In this document: positions 38,498-47,413 of the stretch, one piece after another
How positions within the stretch are numbered: the stretch's first letter is position 1
Layout: the number at the start of each line of letters is the position of its first letter
From: Paraburkholderia sp. CNPSo 3272
Lineage (GTDB): Bacteria > Pseudomonadota > Gammaproteobacteria > Burkholderiales > Burkholderiaceae
Direction: 5' to 3'
NCBI RefSeq assembly: GCF_024206495.1
Contig: NZ_JAMBPQ010000034.1
Location: 1-64,000 of the forward strand
DNA: 64,000 nucleotides
Made by a program: the position numbers and the translations under genes
Notes under the pieces: generated by a model
Database searches by the model: none
What the model was told of the DNA's origin: nothing
Seen by the model: the letters and a program-made list of their open reading frames with translations, nothing else

Positions 38498-39786
38498 GGA
38501 GTGTCCGTAGCGCCAAGCGCTTCGGTGAGACTCGTGGTGCCGTCGCGCACGCATGCGAGCGCCGCGTCGCGCAAGGTTGCCACGCCGCTTCTGCGTGCTT
38601 CGCGAGCGATTTCGTGCGCGCCGCGCGCCGTGACGATCAGCTCGCGTATGGTCTCCGAGATCGGCAACACTTCGTGAATCCCCACGCGGCCGCGATAGCC
38701 GATGCCGTGGCAAGCGTCGCAGCCGCGCGCGACATAAGGCTGCATCATGTCGCCGTCGTGCGCGTTCAGTCCCGCCGCGACGAGCGCCGCCGGCGAAGCT
38801 TCGCCGCGTACGCGGCACTGCGGGCATAGCCGCCGCACGAGACGTTGGGCCGTGATGAGCCGAAGCGAGCCCGCCAGGTTGTACGGTTCGACGCCGATGT
38901 CGACGAGCCGTGCGCAGGCCGCGCTGGCGTCGTTCGTGTGCACGGTCGAGAGGACGAGATGGCCGGTCTGCGCCGCCTTGACGGCCACGCTGGCGGTCTC
39001 TTCGTCGCGAATTTCGCCGATCATGATGACGTCCGGGTCCTGGCGCAGCAGGGCACGCAGTGCCACTGCAAAGGTGAGCCCGGCCTTCTCGCGCACGTTG
39101 ACCTGATTGATGCCCGCGAGCTGGATTTCGGCGGGATCTTCCACCGAGCAGAGATTGCGCGCCGTGCCGTTGAGCCGTTGCAGGAAACAGTAGAGCGAGA
39201 GCGTCTTGCCGCTGCCGGTGGGGCCCGTGACGAGGACAAGACCATGCGGGGCGCCGATCGCTTCGGCGACTGCGTGCTGTTGCGCTTCATCGAGCCCGAG
39301 TTCGGCAAGCGACAGATCGGCGGGAAGCGCTTCGAGCCTGCGCAACACGAGCTTTTCGCCGTGCAGCGTGGGCAGCGAATTCACGCGATAGTCCTCGGCG
39401 GCTCGCGACGCCGCCGAGGGTGCGAGCCGCAGCCTGCCGTCCTGCGGAATGCGCCGCTCGGCGATGTCCATGCGCGCGAGCACCTTGATGCGCGTGACGA
39501 ACGCATCGCGCAGATGCGCCGGCGGCCGCGCCATTTCGTGCAGTACGCCGTCGATGCGCAGACGCACGCGCCAGCCGTGTTCCATCGGCTCGATGTGCAG
39601 ATCGGAGGCATTGCGCCGCGCGGCTTCGCGCAGCGTTTCGGAGAGCAGGCGAACGGCGGGTGCGTCGTCGACCTGCGGTGCGGAGGCAGGAGGAGGTGTG
39701 CGCGCCGTTGCTCCACCGCCCGCACCGCCTTCGGCAGCTGCGGCGGCGCAAGGTCGCGCACGATAAGGAGTAGAAAGCATCGGCAT
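38494..39786 (-). CDS. pilB: Type IV pilus assembly ATPase PilB (short form)
   Basis: A 430-residue GspE/PilB ATPase powering pilus extension. Visible: SDLHIEP at 61-67, Walker A GPTGSGKT at 188-195, the Walker B-like MIGEIRDEET, and two CxxC pairs (CPQC, CDAC) of the C-terminal zinc site. It lacks the roughly 130-150-residue N-terminal MshEN domain of longer PilB proteins; instead the first 45 residues are Ala/Pro/Gly-rich. Overlaps pilC; no pilin gene is in the window. Confidence 0.9.
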   Translation of the reverse strand: MPMLSTPYRARPCAAAAAEGGAGGGATARTPPPASAPQVDDAPAVRLLSETLREAARRNASDLHIEPMEHGWRVRLRIDGVLHEMARPPAHLRDAFVTRIKVLARMDIAERRIPQDGRLRLAPSAASRAAEDYRVNSLPTLHGEKLVLRRLEALPADLSLAELGLDEAQQHAVAEAIGAPHGLVLVTGPTGSGKTLSLYCFLQRLNGTARNLCSVEDPAEIQLAGINQVNVREKAGLTFAVALRALLRQDPDVIMIGEIRDEETASVAVKAAQTGHLVLSTVHTNDASAACARLVDIGVEPYNLAGSLRLITAQRLVRRLCPQCRVRGEASPAALVAAGLNAHDGDMMQPYVARGCDACHGIGYRGRVGIHEVLPISETIRELIVTARGAHEIAREARRSGVATLRDAALACVRDGTTSLTEALGATDTP

Positions 39787-39864
39787 GCCGGCGCGAAGCC
39801 GCCTCTAACAGATGACGCCTTCATCATGGCGCGCGGCGCACTGCGCCGCCACCTGGCCGAACGG

Positions 39865-41196
39865 CTAGCGTCCCGGCAGCAGCTTCTTCGCCTTTTGCAG
39901 CGTGCCCTGGCGCGGCTTGGCGCCGGGCTTGAAGAGCTTGACCGTGCGGACGGCCTGGTCGTCGCTGCGCAGCACTTCCAGCTTCACGTCACCGATCTGC
40001 AGGCACACGTCGCCTTCGGGAATTTCTTCGAGCACTTCGAGGATCAGGCCGTTGAGCGTCTTGGGCCCATCGGTGGGCAGCTTGATATGCAGCCAGCGAT
40101 TGAGTTCGCGCAGAGGCATGCTGCCCGGCACGATGCATTCGCCTTCGTCGTTCCAGCCGCCGCGTCCGGTGCCGCTGCGCGGCATCGACGTGGTGAATTC
40201 GCCGATCAGCTCCTCGATGATGTCTTCGGGCGTCACGAGCCCTTCCATCTCGCCGTATTCGTTCACGACGAGCGCGATGCGATGGCGGCTTTCCTGGAAG
40301 TACTGAAGTTGCTGGAACCCGGGCGTGCCGGTGGGCACGAAGTACGGCTCGGTGAGCAGTTCGCGCAGCGTCTCGCGCTCGAATTCCTGGTTGTGCAGCG
40401 CGGCCAGCGTCTTGCGCACATGCAGCACGCCAAGCACGCGGTCGATATCGCCTTGATAGACGATCAGCTTGTTGTGATAGCAGGTCTCGAGCTGATGCAG
40501 GATGTCTTCGAGCGGGGCGTCGTAATCGAGCGCCTCGATGCGCCGGCGCGGAATCATCACGTCGTCGACGGTGATGTTCTCCAGGTCGAACAGATTGAGC
40601 AGGATGCTGCGGTGCTTGGTCGGCATGAAGCTGCCCGACTCGAGCACGATGGTGCGCAACTCCTCGGTGGAGAGCCGCTGGTCATGCGCCTTGTGCGTAT
40701 TGATGTGCAGGATGCGCAGGATGGTGTTCGCAAACATGTTGACGAACCAGATGATCGGCTTCGTCACACGCATGAGCGGCGCGATCAGGAGGCTCGCAGG
40801 CAGCGCGATTTTTTCCGGAAACGTTGCGCCCACAATCTTCGGCGTGATTTCCGCGAACACTATGATGAGAAACGCGACGATGCCCGTCGCGACCGACAGC
40901 ACGAGGTTGTTGCGGCCGAAGGTATGGAGCGCGATCGAGGTCGTGAGGACCGGGATGATCGTATTGAACAGATTGTTGCCGATCAGGATCACCGAAAGCA
41001 GCAGGTCGGTGCGCGCGAGCAGCTTCTGGGTGGTCTTCGCGCCGAGCGTGCCGTGGTTGGCGAGGTATTTGAGCCGATGGCGATTGAGCGCCATCATCGC
41101 CGTTTCGGAGATGGAGAAGAAGCTGGAGCAGATGAGCAGGACGAACACGGCGCAAATCTGCGCCCATAAGGGAAGGTGGTCCACGCGTCGAGACAA
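39865..41196 (-). CDS. CNNM/CorC-family transporter (hemolysin-family protein)
   Basis: A 443-residue protein with an N-terminal CNNM (DUF21) transmembrane domain of about four helices, a pair of CBS domains (about 220-340), and a C-terminal CorC_HlyC domain (about 355-430). Members are linked to magnesium/cobalt export or resistance; the old hemolysin name reflects only similarity. ILEFAEITPKIVGA-like FAEITPK and GRGGW segments are visible. Single gene, transcribed towards pilB. Confidence 0.87.
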   Translation of the reverse strand: MSRRVDHLPLWAQICAVFVLLICSSFFSISETAMMALNRHRLKYLANHGTLGAKTTQKLLARTDLLLSVILIGNNLFNTIIPVLTTSIALHTFGRNNLVLSVATGIVAFLIIVFAEITPKIVGATFPEKIALPASLLIAPLMRVTKPIIWFVNMFANTILRILHINTHKAHDQRLSTEELRTIVLESGSFMPTKHRSILLNLFDLENITVDDVMIPRRRIEALDYDAPLEDILHQLETCYHNKLIVYQGDIDRVLGVLHVRKTLAALHNQEFERETLRELLTEPYFVPTGTPGFQQLQYFQESRHRIALVVNEYGEMEGLVTPEDIIEELIGEFTTSMPRSGTGRGGWNDEGECIVPGSMPLRELNRWLHIKLPTDGPKTLNGLILEVLEEIPEGDVCLQIGDVKLEVLRSDDQAVRTVKLFKPGAKPRQGTLQKAKKLLPGR

Positions 41197-41334
41197 TGAG
41201 GGGGGCGGATGGGGAAACTATAACAGAGGGGTACCGCAGTTCCAGGGCGGTTGGCCGAACGGACAAGGCCGCTGCCGGCTGCGCGACGCGCAGCGCGTTG
41301 CCGGCACAGGCTGCGGGTACGCGAGAGACAGACG

Positions 41335-41368
41335 AAAAAAAACCGCGCAATGCATGCGCGGTTTTTCT
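41335..41368. terminator. Intrinsic terminator after tRNA-Pro
   Basis: AACCGCGCA (41341-41349) pairs exactly with TGCGCGGTT (41355-41363), flanked by an 8-base A-run on the left and TTTTT on the right. On the minus strand it ends the tRNA-Pro transcript 8 bases after the CCA end. Confidence 0.9.
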
Positions 41369-41375
41369 CGAATTC

Positions 41376-41452
41376 TGGTCGGGGTGAGAGGATTCGAACC
41401 TCCGGCCTCTACGTCCCGAACGTAGCGCTCTACCAGGCTAAGCTACACCCCG
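41376..41452 (-). tRNA. tRNA-Pro (anticodon CGG)
   Basis: 77 bases on the minus strand that fold as a tRNA: acceptor CGGGGTG with CACCCCG, D arm TAGC...GGTAGAGCG, anticodon stem CTACG/CGTAG with loop TTCGGGA (anticodon CGG), T loop GGTTCGAATCC, and an encoded CCA tail. It reads proline CCG codons, common in this G+C-rich genome. It is alone, between ispB and the CNNM gene. Confidence 0.96.
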
Positions 41453-41489
41453 AATTGACTGCTGGACTCCACAACCCGCTTCATCTGTT

Positions 41490-42482
41490 TCAAGACTGGC
41501 GCGTCGTCGAGTAAGAGCATAATTCTAGCAGGCTATCTTTGTGAATGGAAGGGGGGAACGCTGAAATCGCGTCGGCGGCGGCCTGGGCCTCGGTGCGCGC
41601 GCATTGCAGCGTGTGCTCGAGCGCGCCCGAGCGCGTGATCGCCGCGAAGATTTCGTCGAAGCGCGTCGTGCCGCCTTGCTCGATCGCTTCGCGCGCAAGC
41701 GCGGCTTCCGCAGCTGTGCCGTGCTCGATCAGCCAGATGAGCGGCAGCGTGGGTTTGCCTTCGCGAAGGTCGTCGCCCGCGTTCTTGCCCATCGATTCAG
41801 GCGTGCCCGTGTAGTCGAGCCAGTCGTCCATGATCTGGAATGCCGTGCCGATGCGCCGCCCGTACTCGGCCGCGGCTTCCTCGGTGCTGGCATCCGCCCC
41901 CGAAAGCACCGCGCCGAGTTGCGCCGCGGCTTCGAAAAGCTTGGCGGTCTTGTAGCGGATCACCTGCATGTAGCGGTCGGTGTCTACGTCGGCGTCGTGC
42001 ATGTTCAGCAGTTGCAGGACTTCACCCTCGGAGATGATCGTCGTGGCAGCGGACAGGATTTCCATCACGCGCATCTTGCCGACGCCCACCATCATCTCGA
42101 ACGAGCGCGAGTACAGGTAATCGCCCACCAGCACGCTGGCGGCGTTGCCGAACAGCGCGTTGGCCGTCTGGCGGCCGCGCCGCAGGTCCGATTCGTCGAC
42201 GACGTCGTCGTGCAGGAGCGTGGCCGTGTGAATGAACTCGACCACTGCCGCGAGCACATGGCGCTCCGTGCCGTGGTCGCCGAGCGCGCCGGCCACCATC
42301 AGCAAGAGCGCCGGGCGCAGCCGCTTGCCGCCGGCGCCGATGATGTACTCGGAGATCTGGTTGATCAGCATCACCTCGGACGCCAGGCTGTGCCGGATGA
42401 CGCGATTCACCTGCTCCATGTCACTGGCGATGGGGGCAAGGAGGTTGGCTGCGCTGGGGGATGGGGTGGCGGTGGACGACAT
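41490..42482 (-). CDS. ispB: Octaprenyl diphosphate synthase
   Basis: A 330-residue trans-polyprenyl synthase making the side chain of ubiquinone. The two aspartate-rich motifs are DDVVD at 92-96 and DDWLD at 219-223; GGKRLRPALL precedes the first. It is divergent from rplU, as in E. coli and most proteobacteria. Chain length (C40) is inferred from orthology, not read from the sequence. Confidence 0.93.
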   Translation of the reverse strand: MSSTATPSPSAANLLAPIASDMEQVNRVIRHSLASEVMLINQISEYIIGAGGKRLRPALLLMVAGALGDHGTERHVLAAVVEFIHTATLLHDDVVDESDLRRGRQTANALFGNAASVLVGDYLYSRSFEMMVGVGKMRVMEILSAATTIISEGEVLQLLNMHDADVDTDRYMQVIRYKTAKLFEAAAQLGAVLSGADASTEEAAAEYGRRIGTAFQIMDDWLDYTGTPESMGKNAGDDLREGKPTLPLIWLIEHGTAAEAALAREAIEQGGTTRFDEIFAAITRSGALEHTLQCARTEAQAAADAISAFPPSIHKDSLLELCSYSTTRQS

Positions 42483-42691
42483 GATGGCAAATAGGGGTAG
42501 TGCCGCGGATTATAAGGCGAATCGACAGCATGCCGGACGCTGCGCTGCCGTCCTGCTGATGGCTCCCTCTATTTTCACGCGGCCCGGGCGGGCGCATGGA
42601 TGCTGGCGCTATGCGGCGCGGATCGCCCGGGAGCCTGTCTGACGGCCCCAGGATCCCTCGCGCGCACTCGCGCAACGGAGCGTACACCCTT

Positions 42692-42720
42692 TTGACCGCG
42701 CAGCTAACTCTATGTATAAT
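42692..42720 (+). promoter_or_regulatory. Predicted strong promoter for rplU-rpmA-obgE
   Basis: -35 TTGACC (42692-42697), 17-base spacer, -10 TATAAT (42715-42720): eleven of twelve consensus bases. A 5' leader of about 48 bases precedes rplU. Such a promoter suits ribosomal protein genes. Confidence 0.85.
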
Positions 42721-42775
42721 CTAAGGTTTCGGGCGCGCAGTGTGTCCCGAAATTATTGAAAGAGTGAGGTTCTCA

Positions 42776-43087
42776 ATGTACGCGGTCATAAAAACCGGCG
42801 GCAAGCAGTACAAAGTTGCCGTTGGCGAAAAACTTAAAGTAGAACAGATACCGGCTGACATTGACGCAGAAATCACGCTCGACCAGGTTCTCGCAGTGGG
42901 CGAAGGCGAATCGATTAAGTTCGGTACGCCGCTGGTCAGTGGGGCTTCCGTCAAGGCCACCGTTGTGTCGCAAGGCCGACACGCCAAAGTGACCATCTTC
43001 AAGATGCGTCGCCGGAAGCACTACCAGAAGCATGGCGGCCACCGCCAGAACTACACCGAACTGCGCATCGACGCGATCAACGCGTAA
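42776..43087 (+). CDS. rplU: 50S ribosomal protein L21
   Basis: A 103-residue ribosomal protein of normal length. MYAVIKTGGKQYKV at the N terminus and the FKMRRRKHYQKHGGHRQ segment are L21 signatures. ATG 42776 is preceded by AGTGAGG. It is followed by rpmA after 26 bases. Confidence 0.98.
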   Translation: MYAVIKTGGKQYKVAVGEKLKVEQIPADIDAEITLDQVLAVGEGESIKFGTPLVSGASVKATVVSQGRHAKVTIFKMRRRKHYQKHGGHRQNYTELRIDAINA

Positions 43088-43113
43088 GCGCACGCAGGTA
43101 AAGGAGCAAACAA

Positions 43114-43377
43114 ATGGCACACAAAAAGGCAGGCGGGTCGTCACGTAACGGCCGCGACTCAGAGTCGAAACGACTTGGCGTGAAGGTGTACGGCGGCCAG
43201 GCGATCCTCGCAGGCGGCATCATCGTTCGCCAGCGCGGCACGCGCATGCACCCGGGCCTGAACGTCGGCATCGGCAAGGACCACACGCTCTACGCGCTGG
43301 TCGACGGCCACGTCGCGTTCACGATCAAGGGCGCAGCCAACAAGCAACTGGTCAACGTCGTCCCGGCAGCGGCCTGA
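43114..43377 (+). CDS. rpmA: 50S ribosomal protein L27
   Basis: An 87-residue ribosomal protein located at the peptidyl-transferase centre. The N terminus MAHKKAGGSSRNGRDSESKR is canonical, with no cleavable extension of the Firmicutes type. An AAAGGAGCAAAC ribosome site precedes the ATG. The terminator that follows would reduce, but need not stop, reading into obgE. Confidence 0.98.
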   Translation: MAHKKAGGSSRNGRDSESKRLGVKVYGGQAILAGGIIVRQRGTRMHPGLNVGIGKDHTLYALVDGHVAFTIKGAANKQLVNVVPAAA

Positions 43378-43424
43378 GCCTCAAGCTTTAGACCGCTCGC
43401 GAGCGGACTGCACGCGACGCAAGG

Positions 43425-43456
43425 AAGGCCCCGCGAAGTTTGCGGGGCCTTTTTAT
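43425..43456 (+). terminator. Intrinsic terminator after rpmA
   Basis: AAGGCCCCGC (43425-43434) pairs with GCGGGGCCTT (43442-43451), followed by TTTTATTTAT. It separates rplU-rpmA from obgE, which may therefore have its own promoter or depend on readthrough. Confidence 0.9.
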
Positions 43457-43584
43457 TTATCCGTAGTCTTTCGGGGTCGTAACGGGCTGCCGTTGACTCG
43501 CGGCGCGTTGCCGGCCGTTCGGCCAGATTGGCCAGTTTCGGCCATGGCGGGCAAAATATCGATATTCACGGGACGGAGTAACTC

Positions 43585-44676
43585 ATGAAGTTCATTGACG
43601 AAGCGAAGATCGAAGTCATCGCCGGCGATGGGGGCGATGGCAGCGCGTCGATGCGACGCGAGAAGTTCGTCCCGTTCGGCGGGCCGGACGGCGGTGACGG
43701 CGGGCGCGGCGGCAGCGTCTACGCCGTCGGCGACCGCAACATCAACACGCTCATCGACTACCGCTATACAAAGAAGCATCAGGCGCGCAACGGCGAGAAC
43801 GGCCGCGGCTCGGACTGCTACGGCAAGGGCGGCGACGACATCACGCTGCGCATGCCGGTGGGCACGGTCATCACGGACCAGGAGACGGGCGAGCTGATCG
43901 CCGACCTGACCGAGCACGAGCAGCAGGTGATGGTCGCGAAGGGCGGCGCGGGGGGCCTCGGCAACCTGCATTTCAAGTCGTCCACGAACCGCGCGCCGCG
44001 TCAAAAGACCGACGGCAAGCCCGGCGAGCGCCGCATGCTCAAGCTGGAGCTGAAGGTGCTGGCCGACGTCGGCCTGCTCGGCATGCCGAACGCAGGCAAG
44101 TCCACGTTCATCGCCTCGGTGTCGAACGCGAAGCCCAAGATCGCCGACTACCCGTTCACCACGCTCGCGCCGAATCTGGGCGTGGTGCGCGTGGGGCCGA
44201 GCAAGAGCTTCGTGATCGCCGATATTCCGGGCCTGATCGAAGGCGCCGCCGAAGGCGCGGGCCTCGGCCACCAGTTCCTGCGTCATCTGCAGCGCACGAA
44301 CCTGCTGCTGCATCTGGTCGACCTCGCGCCGTTCGACGAAAGCGTCGATCCGGTTGCCGAGGCGAAGGCGATCGTCGGCGAACTGCGCAAGTACGACGAG
44401 ACGCTCTACGACAAGCCGCGCTGGCTCGTACTGAACAAGCTCGACATGGTGCCGGAGGACGAGCGAGCCGAACGTATCGCCGACTTCGTGAAGCGCTTCG
44501 AGTGGGACGGTCCCGTGTTCGAGATTTCCGCGCTCACGGGGCAGGGCTGCGAAAACCTGTGCTACGCGGTGTATGACTACGTCTCCTCGCACTCGGACGC
44601 GCGCCGTGCAGCCGAAGCCGAAGACCTCGCCTCCGACGTGCGCTTCCGCGAGGGGCAGGGCGGAACCGCGCAGTAG
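43585..44676 (+). CDS. obgE: GTPase Obg (CgtA)
   Basis: A 363-residue essential GTPase tied to 50S ribosome maturation and stress control. The glycine-rich Obg fold occupies about 1-158 (GGDGGDGSASMRREKFVP and following), and the G domain has the P-loop GMPNAGKST at 166-174 and G3 DIPGLIEGA. The extra C-terminal domain is short. Located downstream of rplU-rpmA as usual. Confidence 0.95.
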   Translation: MKFIDEAKIEVIAGDGGDGSASMRREKFVPFGGPDGGDGGRGGSVYAVGDRNINTLIDYRYTKKHQARNGENGRGSDCYGKGGDDITLRMPVGTVITDQETGELIADLTEHEQQVMVAKGGAGGLGNLHFKSSTNRAPRQKTDGKPGERRMLKLELKVLADVGLLGMPNAGKSTFIASVSNAKPKIADYPFTTLAPNLGVVRVGPSKSFVIADIPGLIEGAAEGAGLGHQFLRHLQRTNLLLHLVDLAPFDESVDPVAEAKAIVGELRKYDETLYDKPRWLVLNKLDMVPEDERAERIADFVKRFEWDGPVFEISALTGQGCENLCYAVYDYVSSHSDARRAAEAEDLASDVRFREGQGGTAQ

Positions 44677-44773
44677 CCGCAGGAGTAATTCGTCGCACCG
44701 GCCGGCGCGCGAGCCGCGCCGGCCGCGCCAAGGAAACTTCACGCGTCATCAGTCATTTGGGAGACCGCGCAGC

Positions 44774-45892
44774 ATGCGTTCCGTCATCGCCGATTCGCGG
44801 CGTCTGGTAGTGAAAGTCGGTTCGAGCCTCGTCACCAACGACGGCCGCGGGCTCGATCATGCGGCAATCGGCCGCTGGGCCGAGCAGATTGCGGCGCTGC
44901 GTGCGCAGGGCAAGGAAGTCGTGCTCGTGAGTTCGGGCGCGATCGCCGAAGGCATGCAACGGCTCGGCTGGACCAGGCGGCCGCGCGAGATCGACGAGCT
45001 TCAGGCCGCCGCGGCAGTCGGGCAGATGGGGCTCGCGCAGGTCTACGAGAGCCGCTTTGCCGAGCACGACATCCGCACTGCGCAGATTCTGCTCACGCAT
45101 GCGGATCTGGCGGACCGCGAACGCTATCTGAATGCGCGCTCGACGTTGCTCACGCTGCTGCGCCTCGGCGTCGTGCCGATCATCAACGAGAACGACACCG
45201 TGATCACCGACGAAATCAAGTTCGGCGACAACGACACGCTCGGCGCGCTCGTCGCGAATTTGATCGAAGGCGACGCGCTCATCATCCTCACCGACCAGAG
45301 CGGCCTGTATACGGCCGATCCGCGCAAGGACCCCGGCGCGACGCTCGTGCAGGAAGCCGATGCAGGCAAGCCGGAGCTCGAGGCAATGGCGGGCGGCGCG
45401 GGGTCGAGCATCGGCCGCGGCGGCATGCTCACCAAGATCCTCGCGGCCAAGCGCGCCGCGCATAGCGGCGCGAATACGGTGATCGCGAGCGGGCGCGAAG
45501 CGCAAGTGCTCGTGCGTCTGGCTGCAGGCGAGGCGATCGGCACGCAGCTCATCGCACGCACGGCGCGCATGGCGGCGCGCAAGCAGTGGATGGCCGACCA
45601 CCTGCAGGTGCGCGGCCACGTCGTGATCGACGACGGCGCGGTGCAGAAGCTCACGGCGGACGGCAAGAGCCTGCTGCCGATCGGCGTGACGGGCGTGCAG
45701 GGTGCATTCGCGCGCGGCGAAGTGATCGCTTGCCTGAACGGCGCGGGCGTAGAAGTGGCGCGAGGGCTCACCAACTACAGCAGCGCGGAAACCAAGCTGA
45801 TCCAGCGTCATCCGAGCGGCGAGATCGAGGGCATCCTGGGCTATATGCTCGAGCCGGAACTGATTCACCGCGACAATCTCGTGCTGGTTTGA
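44774..45892 (+). CDS. proB: Glutamate 5-kinase
   Basis: A 372-residue enzyme of proline synthesis phosphorylating L-glutamate; feedback-inhibited by proline in characterised members. Amino-acid-kinase domain: VVKVGSSLVT at the N terminus, LVSSGAIAEGM, INENDTV and GRGGMLTKI; then a C-terminal PUA domain from about 275. ATG 44774 is chosen for MRSVIADSRRLVVKVG; the frame upstream overlaps obgE and is not coding. In many proteobacteria proB lies next to obgE. Confidence 0.94.
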   Translation: MRSVIADSRRLVVKVGSSLVTNDGRGLDHAAIGRWAEQIAALRAQGKEVVLVSSGAIAEGMQRLGWTRRPREIDELQAAAAVGQMGLAQVYESRFAEHDIRTAQILLTHADLADRERYLNARSTLLTLLRLGVVPIINENDTVITDEIKFGDNDTLGALVANLIEGDALIILTDQSGLYTADPRKDPGATLVQEADAGKPELEAMAGGAGSSIGRGGMLTKILAAKRAAHSGANTVIASGREAQVLVRLAAGEAIGTQLIARTARMAARKQWMADHLQVRGHVVIDDGAVQKLTADGKSLLPIGVTGVQGAFARGEVIACLNGAGVEVARGLTNYSSAETKLIQRHPSGEIEGILGYMLEPELIHRDNLVLV

Positions 45893-45929
45893 CGGGCGTT
45901 CCCGGGCAGCCGCGCAGCGCCAAAAGTCA

Positions 45930-45965
45930 AAAAGCCGCTGTGGCCAAAGGCCGCAGCGGCTTTTT
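45930..45965. terminator. Bidirectional intrinsic terminator between proB and the CNP1-like gene
   Basis: AAAAGCCGCTG-T-GGCC pairs with GGCC-G-CAGCGGCTTTT around AAA, a stem of about 16 pairs with one G-U. A-run and T-run on opposite sides serve proB (+) and the convergent lipoprotein gene (-). Confidence 0.93.
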
Positions 45966-45995
45966 CATGCCCATCGAAGCATGTCGGGGCGCGAC

Positions 45996-46565
45996 TTAAC
46001 GCACCAGCGTCGACTGCGTGCGGCCGTAGCGTAGATTTTCGATGAGGGTCGACGCCTTCGCGATCGGCATCTTGTTGGCGCAGAAGTAGTCCTGATAGAG
46101 CCTCGACTGGTACGCGTTGAGCGTGCCGTTCTCGATGCGCGACCAGTTGTTCGCGACGGTCTGGTCCCAGCCGTTGTGATCGGCGTCGAGGCTCGCGTAG
46201 AGGCGCCACTCGTAGGTGTCGCAACGAATCCCTTCGTAGTTCACGTTACGGGCGCCAGTCGGGCTCGTGATGACGATCGTGTAGCGCACGACGCCGTCCG
46301 TGCCGACCGTGAGCGAGGCAGGATCGACGGCGAACTTGAGCGGCGAATTGTTCGAGACGTCGAACGGCAGCAGCGTCGCGCCTGCCTGCGGCAGCGCCGG
46401 CAGGCCTTCGAGCTTGTTCTCCTGCCATTCGCCCTTGCGGTCCAGAAGGTAGACGAACGCGCTGTCGTCCTTGTTCGTGGGACCGGAACTGGAGCACGCG
46501 GCCAGTCCTGATACAAGCAGCACACCGCCTGCGGCGCATGCCGCAGCAAGAGCAAATCGTTTCAA
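45996..46565 (-). CDS. CNP1-like family lipoprotein
   Basis: A 189-residue protein of the CNP1-like family, whose function is not established. The start is taken as TTG 46565 because a GAGGA ribosome site lies about 8 bases before it and the following residues LKRFALAAACAAGGVLL form a lipoprotein signal with lipobox LAAC at about 23-26, giving an acylated Cys. No in-frame ATG gives a better signal. The mature part has the conserved GIRCDTYEWRLYA segment. Predicted envelope-anchored. It lies downstream of rppH after a strong hairpin. Confidence 0.8.
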   Translation of the reverse strand: MKRFALAAACAAGGVLLVSGLAACSSSGPTNKDDSAFVYLLDRKGEWQENKLEGLPALPQAGATLLPFDVSNNSPLKFAVDPASLTVGTDGVVRYTIVITSPTGARNVNYEGIRCDTYEWRLYASLDADHNGWDQTVANNWSRIENGTLNAYQSRLYQDYFCANKMPIAKASTLIENLRYGRTQSTLVR

Positions 46566-46620
46566 ATTGGTTTTCCTCGAAGCACGGGCGCGCGTTACGA
46601 ACGAACTGCGCCGCGAATGC

Positions 46621-46665
46621 GAACCGGCGGGGCCTGGCGCGTGATGCGCCGGGCCCCGCCGGTTC
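46621..46665. other. 20-bp hairpin between rppH and the CNP1-like gene
   Basis: GAACCGGCGGGGCC-T-GGCGC (46621-46640) pairs with GCGCC-G-GGCCCCGCCGGTTC (46646-46665) around GTGAT, with a single non-Watson-Crick position. It lies 20 bases past the rppH stop on the minus strand, with no T-run on either side. It may terminate with Rho, or protect the rppH mRNA 3' end. Confidence 0.6.
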
Positions 46666-46684
46666 GGGCGTTCTTTGCGTTGGC

Positions 46685-47374
46685 TCAAGCCCCTTGATCC
46701 TGCTCGTCCTGCGCAGGCTCGATGATACTCTGCGCCGACGCGCAATCGCTTTCGATCGACGTACGCGAAGTACGTTCGAGTACGCCTTCCGATGCGGCCT
46801 CATACGGCTCGGCGTGCACCGCGTCTGCATGCGCCGACGTCACGATGCGCGGGTAGCGCACCTCGTGAGCCTGCACGCTCAGGCGCTCCTGACGCGGCGC
46901 GGGCCGGCGCAGGAAGCGCGAGAGTTCGGTCAGCGCGAGCTGATAGACGTCGCGCTTGAACTCGATGACCGCCTCGAGCGGCACCCAGTATTCATTCCAG
47001 CGCCACGCATCGAACTCGGGATGCTCCGTTGCCCGCAGGCAGATATCGCAGTCGCGCCCGACCATACGCAGCAGAAACCAGATCTGTTTCTGGCCGCGAT
47101 AATGACCGCGCACTTCGCGCTTGATGAACTTGTCCGGCACCTCATAACGCAACCAGTCGCGTGTGCGACCGACGATCTTGACGTGCTCCGGATGCAAACC
47201 GGTTTCTTCGTGCAACTCCCGAAACATTGCCTGCATAGGGGTTTCACCATATTTGATGCCCCCTTGCGGAAACTGCCAGGAATGTTCGCGAACCCGCTTG
47301 CCCCAAAACACCTCGTTTCGCGCGTTCAAGAGGATGATGCCGACGTTCGGGCGAAACCCCTCACGATCCAGCAT
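46685..47374 (-). CDS. rppH: RNA pyrophosphohydrolase
   Basis: A 229-residue Nudix hydrolase that removes pyrophosphate from 5'-triphosphorylated mRNA and so starts RNA decay. N-terminal MLDREGFRPNVGIILLN is typical and the Nudix box starts at GGIKYGE (38-44) and runs to ETGL (57-60). The C terminus carries about 65 extra residues relative to E. coli RppH (176), rich in Ala, Glu and Ser, probably disordered. Divergent from proS. Confidence 0.93.
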   Translation of the reverse strand: MLDREGFRPNVGIILLNARNEVFWGKRVREHSWQFPQGGIKYGETPMQAMFRELHEETGLHPEHVKIVGRTRDWLRYEVPDKFIKREVRGHYRGQKQIWFLLRMVGRDCDICLRATEHPEFDAWRWNEYWVPLEAVIEFKRDVYQLALTELSRFLRRPAPRQERLSVQAHEVRYPRIVTSAHADAVHAEPYEAASEGVLERTSRTSIESDCASAQSIIEPAQDEQDQGA

Positions 47375-47407
47375 ACAACCACCTTCGAATCCTTTAAAAT
47401 TGCTTTG

Positions 47408-47413
47408 ATTATA
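47408..47413 (-). promoter_or_regulatory. Predicted rppH promoter, -10 element
   Basis: TATAAT read on the minus strand (complement of 47408-47413), 34 bases upstream of the rppH start. No strong -35 is seen. The divergent region 47375-47639 shows no other clear element. Confidence 0.4.
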
